Shown here piece after piece: positions 42,495-50,018 of a stretch of DNA of 58,460 bases. The stretch covers positions 1 through 58,460 of the forward strand of contig JAQYCU010000049.1 in assembly GCA_028724545.1 (NCBI GenBank). Direction: 5' to 3'. The stretch comes from a bacterium (GTDB taxonomy: Bacteria; Bacillota; Clostridia; Lachnospirales; Lachnospiraceae). Positions within the stretch are counted from its first letter, which is position 1. Each line of letters begins with the position of its first letter. The position numbers and the translations under genes are program-made. Under the pieces are notes generated by a model. That model ran no database searches. It had not been told where the DNA came from and worked only from the letters and a program-made list of their open reading frames with translations.

Positions 42495-42573
42495 TGCAGA
42501 TAGAGAAGCGTTTAAATTATCTGCAGCCATTCAGATGCATCATAGCATGTACAGAATGGCTGTTTTTGTTTTG
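42495..42573 (+). terminator. Attenuator: leader hairpin and intrinsic terminator
   Basis: Starting two bases after the leader stop, TGCAGATA (42495-42502) pairs perfectly with TATCTGCA (42518-42525). The terminator stem CAGCCATTC (42524-42532) with GAATGGCTG (42554-42562) and its T-run (42563-42573) overlaps that hairpin by two bases. Inside the leader, TGCAGAT (42441-42447), TGCAGA (42449-42454) and GCTGTAG (42429-42435) could also pair with the ATCTGCAGC segment. Several mutually exclusive folds are therefore possible, as attenuation requires. The terminator sits 32 bases before the first structural gene. Confidence 0.8.
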
Positions 42574-42604
42574 TCAAACGGACGGCAGAAAGGAATAAGA
42601 AAAA

Positions 42605-43768
42605 ATGAGTGCATTTAAAAATAACAAGATAGCAACAAAATTAATACACGGAGGAATCTACGGCGACGAGAAAACAGGTTCCGTCAATGTACCGATTTAT
42701 CAGACATCAACTTATGAGCAGGAGATTCCGGGGGTACATAAAGGATATGAATATTCCAGAACAGGCAATCCGACCAGAGAGGCTCTGGAGGCACTGATAG
42801 CTGAACTGGAAAGTGGAAGTGCCGGATTTGCATTTGCTTCCGGACTTGCAGCCATTACGGCAGTGCTTAGTCTTTTTCAGACAGGTGATAAATTAATTAT
42901 TTCAGATAATGTGTATGGAGGCACTTTCCGGATACTGAATCAGGTATTTCAGAATTTTGGTATTACATTTGAATCGGTAGACACCACAGATATTCAGAAA
43001 ATAGAAGATGCCATAGATGATTCTGTAAAAGCAATCTATATTGAAACACCGACGAATCCATTGCTTGGAATTACAGATATTCAGGCTGTTGCAGAACTGG
43101 CAAAGAAAAAAGGGCTTCTTTCCATTGTAGATAATACTTTTTACACACCTTATCTGCAAAGGCCTATTGAATTAGGAATTGATATTGTCATTCACAGTGC
43201 AACAAAATATCTGGGAGGACACAGTGACTTGATTGCCGGTCTTGTAGTAGTCAATGATGACGAACTTGCCGGCAGACTAGCATTTTTACAAAATGCGACA
43301 GGAGGCATTTTACAGCCGTTTGATTCGTTCCTTTTAATCCGGGGAATTAAAACGCTGGGTGTCCGTTTAGACCGGCATGTAAGCAATGCCGAAAAACTGG
43401 CAGAGTTTCTGAAAAATCATCCGGATGTGCAAAAGATTTACTATCCGGGCCTGAAGGAACATCCGGGATATGAAATCAACAAAAAACAGGCCAAAAATGG
43501 TGGTGCCATGATTTCCTTTGAATTAAAAGAAAATCATGATATTCATAAATTTTTCCGTAGTCTGCATATCATTGCCCTGGCAGAAAGTTTGGGTGGGGTG
43601 GAATCATTAGTATGCCATCCGGCATCAATGACACATGCAGCCATACCAAAAGAACTTCGCGATAAAGTGGGGATTACGGATGGTTTAATCCGACTTTCCG
43701 TCGGAATAGAAGATGCAGATGAATTGGAAAAAGATTTAGAGCAGGCGATTATCGCTTCTCGCATTTGA
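42605..43768 (+). CDS. mccB: Cystathionine gamma-lyase/synthase-type PLP enzyme
   Basis: A 387-residue Cys/Met-metabolism PLP enzyme. The PLP lysine is Lys201 in SATKYLGGHSDLIAG. TSTYEQ, GYEYSRTGNPTR and SLGGVESL are family blocks. The family includes cystathionine gamma-synthase, beta-lyase and gamma-lyase. The adjoining mccA/cysK-like gene and methionine importer favour the gamma-lyase (MccB) role, in which cystathionine is split to cysteine. It is the first structural gene after the cysteine leader attenuator. AAGGAATAAG precedes the ATG. Confidence 0.9.
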   Translation: MSAFKNNKIATKLIHGGIYGDEKTGSVNVPIYQTSTYEQEIPGVHKGYEYSRTGNPTREALEALIAELESGSAGFAFASGLAAITAVLSLFQTGDKLIISDNVYGGTFRILNQVFQNFGITFESVDTTDIQKIEDAIDDSVKAIYIETPTNPLLGITDIQAVAELAKKKGLLSIVDNTFYTPYLQRPIELGIDIVIHSATKYLGGHSDLIAGLVVVNDDELAGRLAFLQNATGGILQPFDSFLLIRGIKTLGVRLDRHVSNAEKLAEFLKNHPDVQKIYYPGLKEHPGYEINKKQAKNGGAMISFELKENHDIHKFFRSLHIIALAESLGGVESLVCHPASMTHAAIPKELRDKVGITDGLIRLSVGIEDADELEKDLEQAIIASRI

Positions 43769-43783
43769 AAGGGGGAATGCCAT

Positions 43784-44698
43784 ATGAAATATTATGAATC
43801 CATGCAGGATTTGATTGGTGACACACCGATGGTAAAGCTCCCACATGTGGGGGCGGGCCTGAGGTCAGGAATTTACGCAAAATTAGAACTGTTCAATCCT
43901 GCAGGAAGTGTAAAAGACCGTGTTGGAAAATACATGATTGAGGATGCACAGAAAAGAGGAAGATTAACTCCGGGTTCTACGATAATAGAGGCGACAGCCG
44001 GTAATACCGGAATCGGAATCGCTTTTGCAGCACTGAATCAGGGATATGACATTATATTTGTAGTACCGACCAAGTTTTCAGCAGAAAAGCAGCAGCTGAT
44101 GGCAGCGTTGGGAGCCAAAATCATTAATACACCCCGTGAGGAAGGAATGCAGGGAGCTGTCAGAAAGGCAGAAGAGTTAAAAGTACAGATTCCAAACTCC
44201 ATTTCGTTAGAGCAGTTTAAAAACCAGAGCAATCCGAGGGCACATTACGAAACTACCGGGCCTGAGATTTATGAGGCGATGGATGGAAAAATCGATTATG
44301 TGGTTCTGGGAGCAGGAAGTGGTGGAACTTATACAGGAGTAATGAAGTACCTGAAAGAGAAAAATCCAAATATTAAAGGCGTGTTAGCAGACCCGATTGG
44401 TTCTACCATCGGTGGAGGCGAGCATGGTGATTACAATATTGAAGGGATTGGAAACGATTTTATTGCAGATACGATGGATATCAGTCTGGTAGATAAAGTA
44501 ATTAAGATTTCAGATGATGAAGCGTTTCAGGCTTCCCGGGAACTGGCGAAAAAAGAAGGAATTTTCGCAGGAACTTCTTCGGGAGCAGCCCTTGCTGCAG
44601 CAATAAAATTAGCCAAAGAAGTAGAGCCATCGAATATTGTAGTGGTTTTCCCCGACAGAGGAGACAGATACTTTAGTGCTAATTTGTATGAAATTTAA
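43784..44698 (+). CDS. mccA: Cysteine synthase / OAS-dependent cystathionine beta-synthase
   Basis: A 304-residue fold-type II PLP enzyme. The PLP lysine is Lys44 in NPAGSVKDRVG. EATAGNTGIGIAFAA binds the substrate carboxylate, and GAGSGGTYTG holds the PLP phosphate. VEGIGNDF-like EGIGNDFIADTMD and the C-terminal DRGDRYFS favour the MccA/CBS-like branch over plain CysK, but the distinction is not certain. With the preceding gene it would convert homocysteine to cysteine via cystathionine. GGGGGAA precedes the start 15 bases after mccB. Confidence 0.88.
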   Translation: MKYYESMQDLIGDTPMVKLPHVGAGLRSGIYAKLELFNPAGSVKDRVGKYMIEDAQKRGRLTPGSTIIEATAGNTGIGIAFAALNQGYDIIFVVPTKFSAEKQQLMAALGAKIINTPREEGMQGAVRKAEELKVQIPNSISLEQFKNQSNPRAHYETTGPEIYEAMDGKIDYVVLGAGSGGTYTGVMKYLKEKNPNIKGVLADPIGSTIGGGEHGDYNIEGIGNDFIADTMDISLVDKVIKISDDEAFQASRELAKKEGIFAGTSSGAALAAAIKLAKEVEPSNIVVVFPDRGDRYFSANLYEI

Positions 44699-44715
44699 GA
44701 TGAGAGGAGAATCTT

Positions 44716-45744
44716 ATGAGCGACAAAACAGAAGTTTTTCGTTTGGAACATATATCAAAAGTGTTCCAGGGAAAAGGGACATCAGTAAAAGCAGTAGATG
44801 ATGTCAGTTTTTCAATCGGAAAAGGCGAGATATTTGGAATCATCGGTATGAGTGGAGCCGGAAAAAGTACATTAGTGCGTACACTGAACCGTCTGGAAAA
44901 AGTGACAGAGGGAACGGTATATTTTGAAGGACAGAACCTGAACAAGCTTTCAGCAAAAGAACTGCAAAAGGTCAGACAGTCAATCGGAATGATTTTTCAA
45001 GGCTTTAACCTGCTGATGCAGAAGACTGTTATCGCAAATGTTATGCTTCCAATGAAAATTGCAGGTATCGGGCGTCAGGAGAGAAAAGAAAGGGCCTATG
45101 AGATGCTTCGTCTGGTAGGTCTGGAGGACAAGGCACAGGTTTATCCGTCAGCATTAAGTGGAGGACAGAAACAGCGTGTGGCAATTGCCCGGGCTTTGTC
45201 GATGAATCCACAGGTATTGCTTTGTGATGAGGCAACGAGTGCACTGGACCCAAAGATTACAGAAGAGATTTTAAATCTTCTGAAAGAAATCAATGAAAAA
45301 ATGAAACTGACGATTGTGATTATTACACATGAGATGTCTGTAGTCGAAAAAATCTGTGATAAAGTTGCCATTATTGATTCTGGAAAATTAGCAGAAATCG
45401 GACTGGTAGAAGACATTTTTACCAATCCACAGACAGAAGCAGCCAAACATCTGGTATTTCCGGCGAAACAGGAAGTAAATCCATTTGATATGCGTGACAG
45501 AAGATGTGTCAGAATTGTATTTGATGGTCATGCTTCTACAGAGCCTGTTATTTCCAACCTTGTACAGGAAACCGGAGAAAAGGTCAATATCCTTTGTGCG
45601 AATACAAAAAGCGTCAACGGTCTGGGATTCGGTCAGATGATAGTAGAATTGCCGAAAGAGCATCAGGCAGCAGAAACAGTATTACAGTACTTGAAAAAAT
45701 CCGGTGTGTTTGCAGCAGAAATTAAACCAGAGGAGGTGGAGTAA
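44716..45744 (+). CDS. metN: Methionine ABC importer ATP-binding protein MetN
   Basis: A 342-residue ATPase. Walker A is GMSGAGKSTLVRTLNRLE (about 41-58), signature LSGGQKQRVAIARALS and Walker B VLLCDEATSALDP. A C-terminal NIL ligand-sensing domain (about 265-340, CVRIVFDGHASTEPVISNL) is specific to methionine importers and lets cytoplasmic methionine inhibit transport. AGAGGAGA precedes the start. metI and metQ follow. Confidence 0.94.
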   Translation: MSDKTEVFRLEHISKVFQGKGTSVKAVDDVSFSIGKGEIFGIIGMSGAGKSTLVRTLNRLEKVTEGTVYFEGQNLNKLSAKELQKVRQSIGMIFQGFNLLMQKTVIANVMLPMKIAGIGRQERKERAYEMLRLVGLEDKAQVYPSALSGGQKQRVAIARALSMNPQVLLCDEATSALDPKITEEILNLLKEINEKMKLTIVIITHEMSVVEKICDKVAIIDSGKLAEIGLVEDIFTNPQTEAAKHLVFPAKQEVNPFDMRDRRCVRIVFDGHASTEPVISNLVQETGEKVNILCANTKSVNGLGFGQMIVELPKEHQAAETVLQYLKKSGVFAAEIKPEEVE

Positions 45745-45745
45745 A

Positions 45746-46399
45746 GTGACAGTACAGATTATAGAAATGATAGGAAATGGTGTCTGGGAAACAATACAGA
45801 TGACATTAATTGCAACAGCGTTTGCATATCTGCTAGGTCTGCCACTTGGCATTATCCTGGTTGTCACGGCAAAAGGAAATATTCTGGAAAACAGGATAGT
45901 CAATGGAATCATTGGAGCGATAGTGAACATTTTTCGTTCTGTTCCATTTTTGATTTTGCTGGTACTGCTGATTCCCATTACCAGATTGCTGGTGGGAACA
46001 TCCATAGGAACAACGGCGACCATTGTACCTCTTACTGTTGGTGCAATCCCGATTGTAGCGCGAATGGTAGAAAGTTCTCTTACGGAAGTGCCGGGAGGGA
46101 TTATCGAAGCAGCACAGTCAATGGGAGCGTCACCGTTGAAAATTATTTTATTCTTCTTATTGCCGGAGGCTATGCCATCCCTGATTTTGGGAACAGCCAT
46201 TAACCTTGCAACCGTGCTTGGATATTCGGCAATGGCAGGATTTGTCGGTGGTGGCGGACTTGGCGCGATTGCTATTCAGTATGGCTATTATCGTTACCAG
46301 ACAGATGTGCTTCTGATAACAGTACTGATTCTGATTATTATTGTGCAGATATTTCAGGAGGCAGGAAATCGCCTGTCAGCAGCCAGACGTCATTCGTAG
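45746..46399 (+). CDS. metI: Methionine ABC importer permease MetI
   Basis: A 217-residue permease with five hydrophobic helices and the EAA loop ESSLTEVPGGIIEAAQSMGA. The GTG at 45746 is chosen because AGGAGG lies at 45731-45736 and it begins one base after the metN stop; an in-frame upstream extension would overlap metN. It forms the membrane channel for MetN and MetQ. Confidence 0.94.
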   Translation: MTVQIIEMIGNGVWETIQMTLIATAFAYLLGLPLGIILVVTAKGNILENRIVNGIIGAIVNIFRSVPFLILLVLLIPITRLLVGTSIGTTATIVPLTVGAIPIVARMVESSLTEVPGGIIEAAQSMGASPLKIILFFLLPEAMPSLILGTAINLATVLGYSAMAGFVGGGGLGAIAIQYGYYRYQTDVLLITVLILIIIVQIFQEAGNRLSAARRHS

Positions 46400-46516
46400 C
46401 AAAAAATATAACAATATGTTTATCCGTAATGAAGATAACTTCTAAAAAACGGAATGCAATCATTACAGTAATAGAAAATAACCAAAAACAATATAAAAAA
46501 ATGGAGGAATCAGATT

Positions 46517-47338
46517 ATGAAGAAAAAATTATTATCCGTTTTACTTGCAGCGACATTAACAGCAGGAGTATTCAGTGGATGTGGTGGAAAAGATGCCTCA
46601 TCTGATGCATCTACAACATTAAAAGTTGGTGCGTCTCTGACACCGCATGCAGAGATTTTAAAGAAGGCAAAGCCGATTCTGGAAAAAGAGGGAGTTACTC
46701 TTGAGATAGTAGAAATCGAAGACAGCGTAACACCAAACACAGGTCTTTTGGAGGGCAGCCTGGATGCAAACTATTTCCAGCATCAGCCATATCTGGATGA
46801 CTTTAACAAAGAAAACAACAGTGATTTAGTTTCAGCAGGTTCTATCCATTATGAGCCATTTGGTATTTATGCCGGCAAGACAAAAAGCCTGGATGAACTT
46901 CCGGATGGTGCAACTGTGGCAGTGCCAAACAATGTAACAAACGAAGCAAGAGCACTTTTGTTATTGGAGCAGGAAGGTCTGTTAAAGTTAAAAGAGGGCG
47001 TAGATATTAAGGCAACTGTAAATGATATTGTAGAAAACAAAAAGAACATCAAGTTTGAAGAAGTTGCACCGGAACAGTTAGTACGTTCCCTGCCGGATGT
47101 TGACGTAGCTGTTATTAACGGAAACTACGCAATAGAGGGTGGACTTCACGTAAAAGATGCACTGGCAGTTGAGTCTGACCAGTCAGTAGCAGCAAAGACA
47201 TATGCTAATATCGTTGCCGTACAGAAAAAGGACAAGGATAATGCGGCAGTGAAGAAATTAGTAGAGGTATTACAGGGAGAAGAAATTCAGAAATTCATTG
47301 AAGAAGAGTATGACGGTGCTGTAGTACCAATTCATTAA
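46517..47338 (+). CDS. metQ: Methionine-binding lipoprotein MetQ
   Basis: A 273-residue lipoprotein of the NlpA/MetQ family. The lipobox is FSGC with Cys22. LKVGASLTPHAEILKKAKPI opens the mature domain. LEGSLDANYFQHQPYLDDFN and ALLLLEQEGLLKLK are conserved. GGAGG lies about 9 bases before the ATG. A 117-base spacer separates it from metI, so it might also have its own promoter, although I found no clear one. Confidence 0.94.
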   Translation: MKKKLLSVLLAATLTAGVFSGCGGKDASSDASTTLKVGASLTPHAEILKKAKPILEKEGVTLEIVEIEDSVTPNTGLLEGSLDANYFQHQPYLDDFNKENNSDLVSAGSIHYEPFGIYAGKTKSLDELPDGATVAVPNNVTNEARALLLLEQEGLLKLKEGVDIKATVNDIVENKKNIKFEEVAPEQLVRSLPDVDVAVINGNYAIEGGLHVKDALAVESDQSVAAKTYANIVAVQKKDKDNAAVKKLVEVLQGEEIQKFIEEEYDGAVVPIH

Positions 47339-47419
47339 ATGCTATCCGGCATCCATTGTCTGGATGCTTCGATAAATAAACAATCAAAACAAAATTAAGA
47401 ATGTAAAGGAGAAAAAATT

Positions 47420-47974
47420 ATGGCAAGAGTAGAATTTGTAAAACCAGAGGAATTAACAGGAAAGGCAAAAGAAGCATATGAAAAGTTAGCAGCAAACAAT
47501 AAGGTAACAAATATGAAACGTGCCTTATTACAGGATTATGCTACATATGATGCTTTTATGGGATGGTATACTTCATGGGAAAGACTGGTAGAGATTATTG
47601 GAGAAAAATCAGCTACGATTTATGCACATTCTGTTTCCACAACAAACGGATGCCTCTTATGCTCACTGTTCTTTATTAGTGATTTGAAAGCATTAGGTTT
47701 AGAGCCAAATGAATTGCAGTTAGATGAAAAAGAAGAATTGCTGGTGCAGTTAGGACAGCAGATAGTAAAAGACCCGACAGCTGTTCCGGACGAATTAATC
47801 AATGATTTAAAGAAGTTCTATTCTGACAGCGAAATCGTAACAATTGTAGGTTTTGCAGCACAGATGATAGCAACCAACAATTTCAATTCTGTTTTGCAGA
47901 TAGATGTAGATGAAAGACTTCTTCCAATCAAGGGAGAATTTAAACCGGCAACATGGAGAGAAGACATCAAGTAG
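47420..47974 (+). CDS. Carboxymuconolactone decarboxylase/AhpD-like protein
   Basis: A 184-residue helical protein of the AhpD-like fold. The CxxC pair Cys78 and Cys81 in NGCLLCSLF is the redox-active site of AhpD-like members, preceded by YAHSVSTTNG. It probably acts as a thiol oxidoreductase or peroxidase component; the substrate is unknown. GGAG at 47408-47411 precedes the ATG. It follows metQ by 81 bases; a small GC hairpin without T-run lies between (47349-47367), so it may be part of the sulfur operon. Confidence 0.82.
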   Translation: MARVEFVKPEELTGKAKEAYEKLAANNKVTNMKRALLQDYATYDAFMGWYTSWERLVEIIGEKSATIYAHSVSTTNGCLLCSLFFISDLKALGLEPNELQLDEKEELLVQLGQQIVKDPTAVPDELINDLKKFYSDSEIVTIVGFAAQMIATNNFNSVLQIDVDERLLPIKGEFKPATWREDIK

Positions 47975-48028
47975 TTTTTGCAAAATGGGCAACACGGAGA
48001 GAAGACATCAAGTAGTTTTGCAAAATCG
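47947..48028. repeat. 41-bp tandem duplication over the AhpD-like stop codon
   Basis: GGCAACATGGAGAGAAGACA, TCAAGTAG and TTTTTGCAAAAT (from 47947) repeat almost exactly from 47988 (one A changed to C, one T fewer). The first unit contains the last codons and stop of the AhpD-like gene. The second copy is noncoding and lies upstream of the alcohol dehydrogenase gene. It is a recent tandem duplication. Confidence 0.85.
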
Positions 48029-48081
48029 GTAAACGGAGGGGTTTGAGTTTTAAAAAGGTAAGGAAAGGAAGGATAGGTATA

Positions 48082-49248
48082 ATGGTTAATTTTCAATATT
48101 ATAATCCGGCTAAAATCGTATTTGGAGTGGGAGCAGAAAAGGAATTGCCGGATTTGCTCCGGCAAGAAAAAGCAACTTCGCTGCTGATGGTTTATAGTGG
48201 AGATTTCATTAAAGAATTAGGAATTTTCGATGCAGTAAAAAATATTTGCCAGCAGGAAGGCATTGCATTTTATGAAAATGGAACGGTTGTGCCGAACCCT
48301 TCGATTTCTTTGGTTCGCGAGCTGGCTGCATTTGGAAAGGAAAAAAATATAGACTTTGTACTTGCAGTAGGTGGTGGCAGTGCAATCGATACGGCGAAGG
48401 CAGTTGCTTTGGCAATACCATATGCCGGGGATGCGTGGGACTTCTTTGACAAAGGCGTTTTGCCGGAAAAAGTATTGCCGACAGGAGTAATTTCTACGTT
48501 GCCTGCCAGTGGCTCGGAAACGTCAAATTGCGCGATTCTTTCAAATGGCGAATGGAAATTGGGCTTTGAGGATGACAGAATCATACCAAAGTTTGCGATT
48601 ATGAATCCGGAATATACCGTGAATCTTCCAGATTATCAGACTTCCTGTGGTGTGGCAGATATCCTGTCCCATCTGTTGGAACGGTATTTTTCAGATGTGA
48701 AGCATACGGATGTTACGGATTATATGATAGAAGGCGCGATTCAGGCATTGCTTGTCAATGGGGAACGTCTGGTAAAGAATCCAAAGGATTTAGATGCAAG
48801 GGCAGAAATCCAGTGGTTAGCTTCCATAGCACATAATAATCTGCTGGACACCGGCAGAGAGGCTGATTGGGGTTCGCACCGGATAGAACATGAACTGAGT
48901 GCCCAGTATGGAATTACACATGGTGAGGGAATGGCCGTTGTATTGGTGGCATGGACACAGTATATCGCAAAGATAAAACCGTGGAAACTGGCACAGCTTG
49001 CTACACGTGTATTTCATATTGATGCTTTTAACTACACCGAGGAAGAACGTGCCGTGCAGTTATCAGAAAAATTGAAAGAGTTCTTTCAAATTCTGCATTT
49101 AAAGACCACTCTGACAGAACTGGGAATCGGCTCTGACGATTTTGAAACGATGGCTGACAGGGCAACAAAAAATGGAACGCAGACAGTTGGTCATTATGTT
49201 CCACTTGACAAAGAAAAATTTGTGGCAATACTGGAATATGCAATATAA
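48082..49248 (+). CDS. Iron-containing (NADPH-dependent butanol-type) alcohol dehydrogenase
   Basis: A 388-residue group III metal-dependent dehydrogenase. The N-terminal NAD(P) domain has FGVGAEKELPDLL and the GGGS motif in VLAVGGGSAIDTAKA. The C-terminal helical domain has the iron ligands in VADILSHLLERYF and HRIEHELSAQYGITHGEGM. GGAAGG-type binding sites precede the ATG at 48082. Family members reduce butyraldehyde or similar aldehydes in fermentation. It ends the run of genes after metQ; co-transcription is possible but not shown. Confidence 0.9.
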   Translation: MVNFQYYNPAKIVFGVGAEKELPDLLRQEKATSLLMVYSGDFIKELGIFDAVKNICQQEGIAFYENGTVVPNPSISLVRELAAFGKEKNIDFVLAVGGGSAIDTAKAVALAIPYAGDAWDFFDKGVLPEKVLPTGVISTLPASGSETSNCAILSNGEWKLGFEDDRIIPKFAIMNPEYTVNLPDYQTSCGVADILSHLLERYFSDVKHTDVTDYMIEGAIQALLVNGERLVKNPKDLDARAEIQWLASIAHNNLLDTGREADWGSHRIEHELSAQYGITHGEGMAVVLVAWTQYIAKIKPWKLAQLATRVFHIDAFNYTEEERAVQLSEKLKEFFQILHLKTTLTELGIGSDDFETMADRATKNGTQTVGHYVPLDKEKFVAILEYAI

Positions 49249-49291
49249 GAAAGCAGATTTTTCCGGATGCTTTTATCTATAGTATAATGAA

Positions 49292-49438
49292 CCAGACAGC
49301 AAAAGATATCGGTTCTATCAAGGGCACGCTCTCGCTGTACAAACTACGCAGCAGTACATAGTATCCTAAAAAACAGGATACAAGTACTGGCGAGTTCGTA
49401 AGCACCCTTTTATAGAACCGGTATCTTTTGCTGTCTGG
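49292..49438. repeat. Palindromic repeat family A, copy 3 (best-paired arms)
   Basis: The outer arms CCAGACAGCAAAAGATATCG + GTTCTAT (49292-49318) and 49412-49438 pair over all 27 bases with a single G-T pair. The arm sequence is unrelated to that of copy 1, apart from the inner TTCTAT. The core is nearly identical to copies 1 and 2 and includes TATCCTA-AAAAA-CAGGATA. TATAAT at 49283-49288 lies 4 bases before the left arm, so it could be transcribed from its own 5' end. Confidence 0.87.
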
Positions 49439-49550
49439 CAACACATTTTTCATCAAAACCATTTTTCCTAAACAGCCAACAGGCGTCCTGAAACGTCGGT
49501 TAATACCTTTCCAACAACAGAATCTTTTGCTGAATAGCCAGATTGTAAAT

Positions 49551-49634
49551 GGGCTGTGATAAAACATGGTTTCCTAAAATGGGCAGCAAAGCGAGAGCGT
49601 GCTGCTGTAGGAAACCTTGTTTTATTACATGCCC
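49551..49634. repeat. Palindromic repeat family B, copy 3
   Basis: GGGCTGTGATAAAACATGG + TTTCCTA (49551-49576) pairs with TAGGAAACCTTGTTTTATTA + CATGCCC (49608-49634). The loop contains AAGCGAGAGCGTGCTGC. An AGCCAGATTGTAAAT segment just upstream matches the flank of copy 2. It lies 113 bases after family A copy 3. Confidence 0.85.
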
Positions 49635-49728
49635 CTAAAAAAAGACTACCACGATACTTCTAAGTCTTGTATGGTTTTGGAAAAAGTTGTAAAATAGAAC
49701 TGATTTTGAAAAATGACATAATAGCAAA

Positions 49729-49752
49729 TTCGCAAAATGATGAAATTGCGAA
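49729..49752 (+). promoter_or_regulatory. Inverted repeat upstream of feo operon 2
   Basis: TTCGCAA (49729-49735) and TTGCGAA (49746-49752) form a perfect 7-bp dyad with a 10-base centre, 33 bases before feoA. It is a candidate operator or leader stem. The GTTAGT-N4-ACTAAC operator seen at feo operon 1 is absent here. Confidence 0.5.
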
Positions 49753-49784
49753 AACAGCGAAAAACATAGATGGAGGCTTAAAAT

Positions 49785-50018
49785 ATGACGCTTGATGAAT
49801 TGCCGGTGGGCAAAGAAGCTATCGTAAGTGCAGTAGGTGGGGAAGGAGCGTTACGGTGCCGTTTTCTGGATATGGGACTGATACCGAGAACAAAAGTCAG
49901 TGTAATCAAAGTAGCACCAATGGGTGACCCGGTAGAAATCAGACTCCGTGGTTATGAACTGACGATTCGGAAAGAAGATGCTAAGATGATAGAAATAGTC
50001 ATGGAGGATACAAAATAA
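49785..50018 (+). CDS. feoA: FeoA-domain protein, operon 2
   Basis: A 77-residue FeoA protein: MTLDELPVGKEAIVSAVGGE, RCRFLDMGLIPRTKVSVIK, then DPVEIRLRGYELTIRKEDAK. It resembles the second FeoA of operon 1. GGAGG lies about 9 bases before the ATG. Its stop overlaps the feoB start (TAATG), so the two proteins are translationally coupled. Confidence 0.94.
   Translation: MTLDELPVGKEAIVSAVGGEGALRCRFLDMGLIPRTKVSVIKVAPMGDPVEIRLRGYELTIRKEDAKMIEIVMEDTK

Noticed and set aside
47349-47367. Hairpin GCATCCA/TGGATGC after metQ as terminator
   Set aside because: The stem is short and no T-run follows, so it is not called as a terminator; read-through into the AhpD-like gene remains possible.
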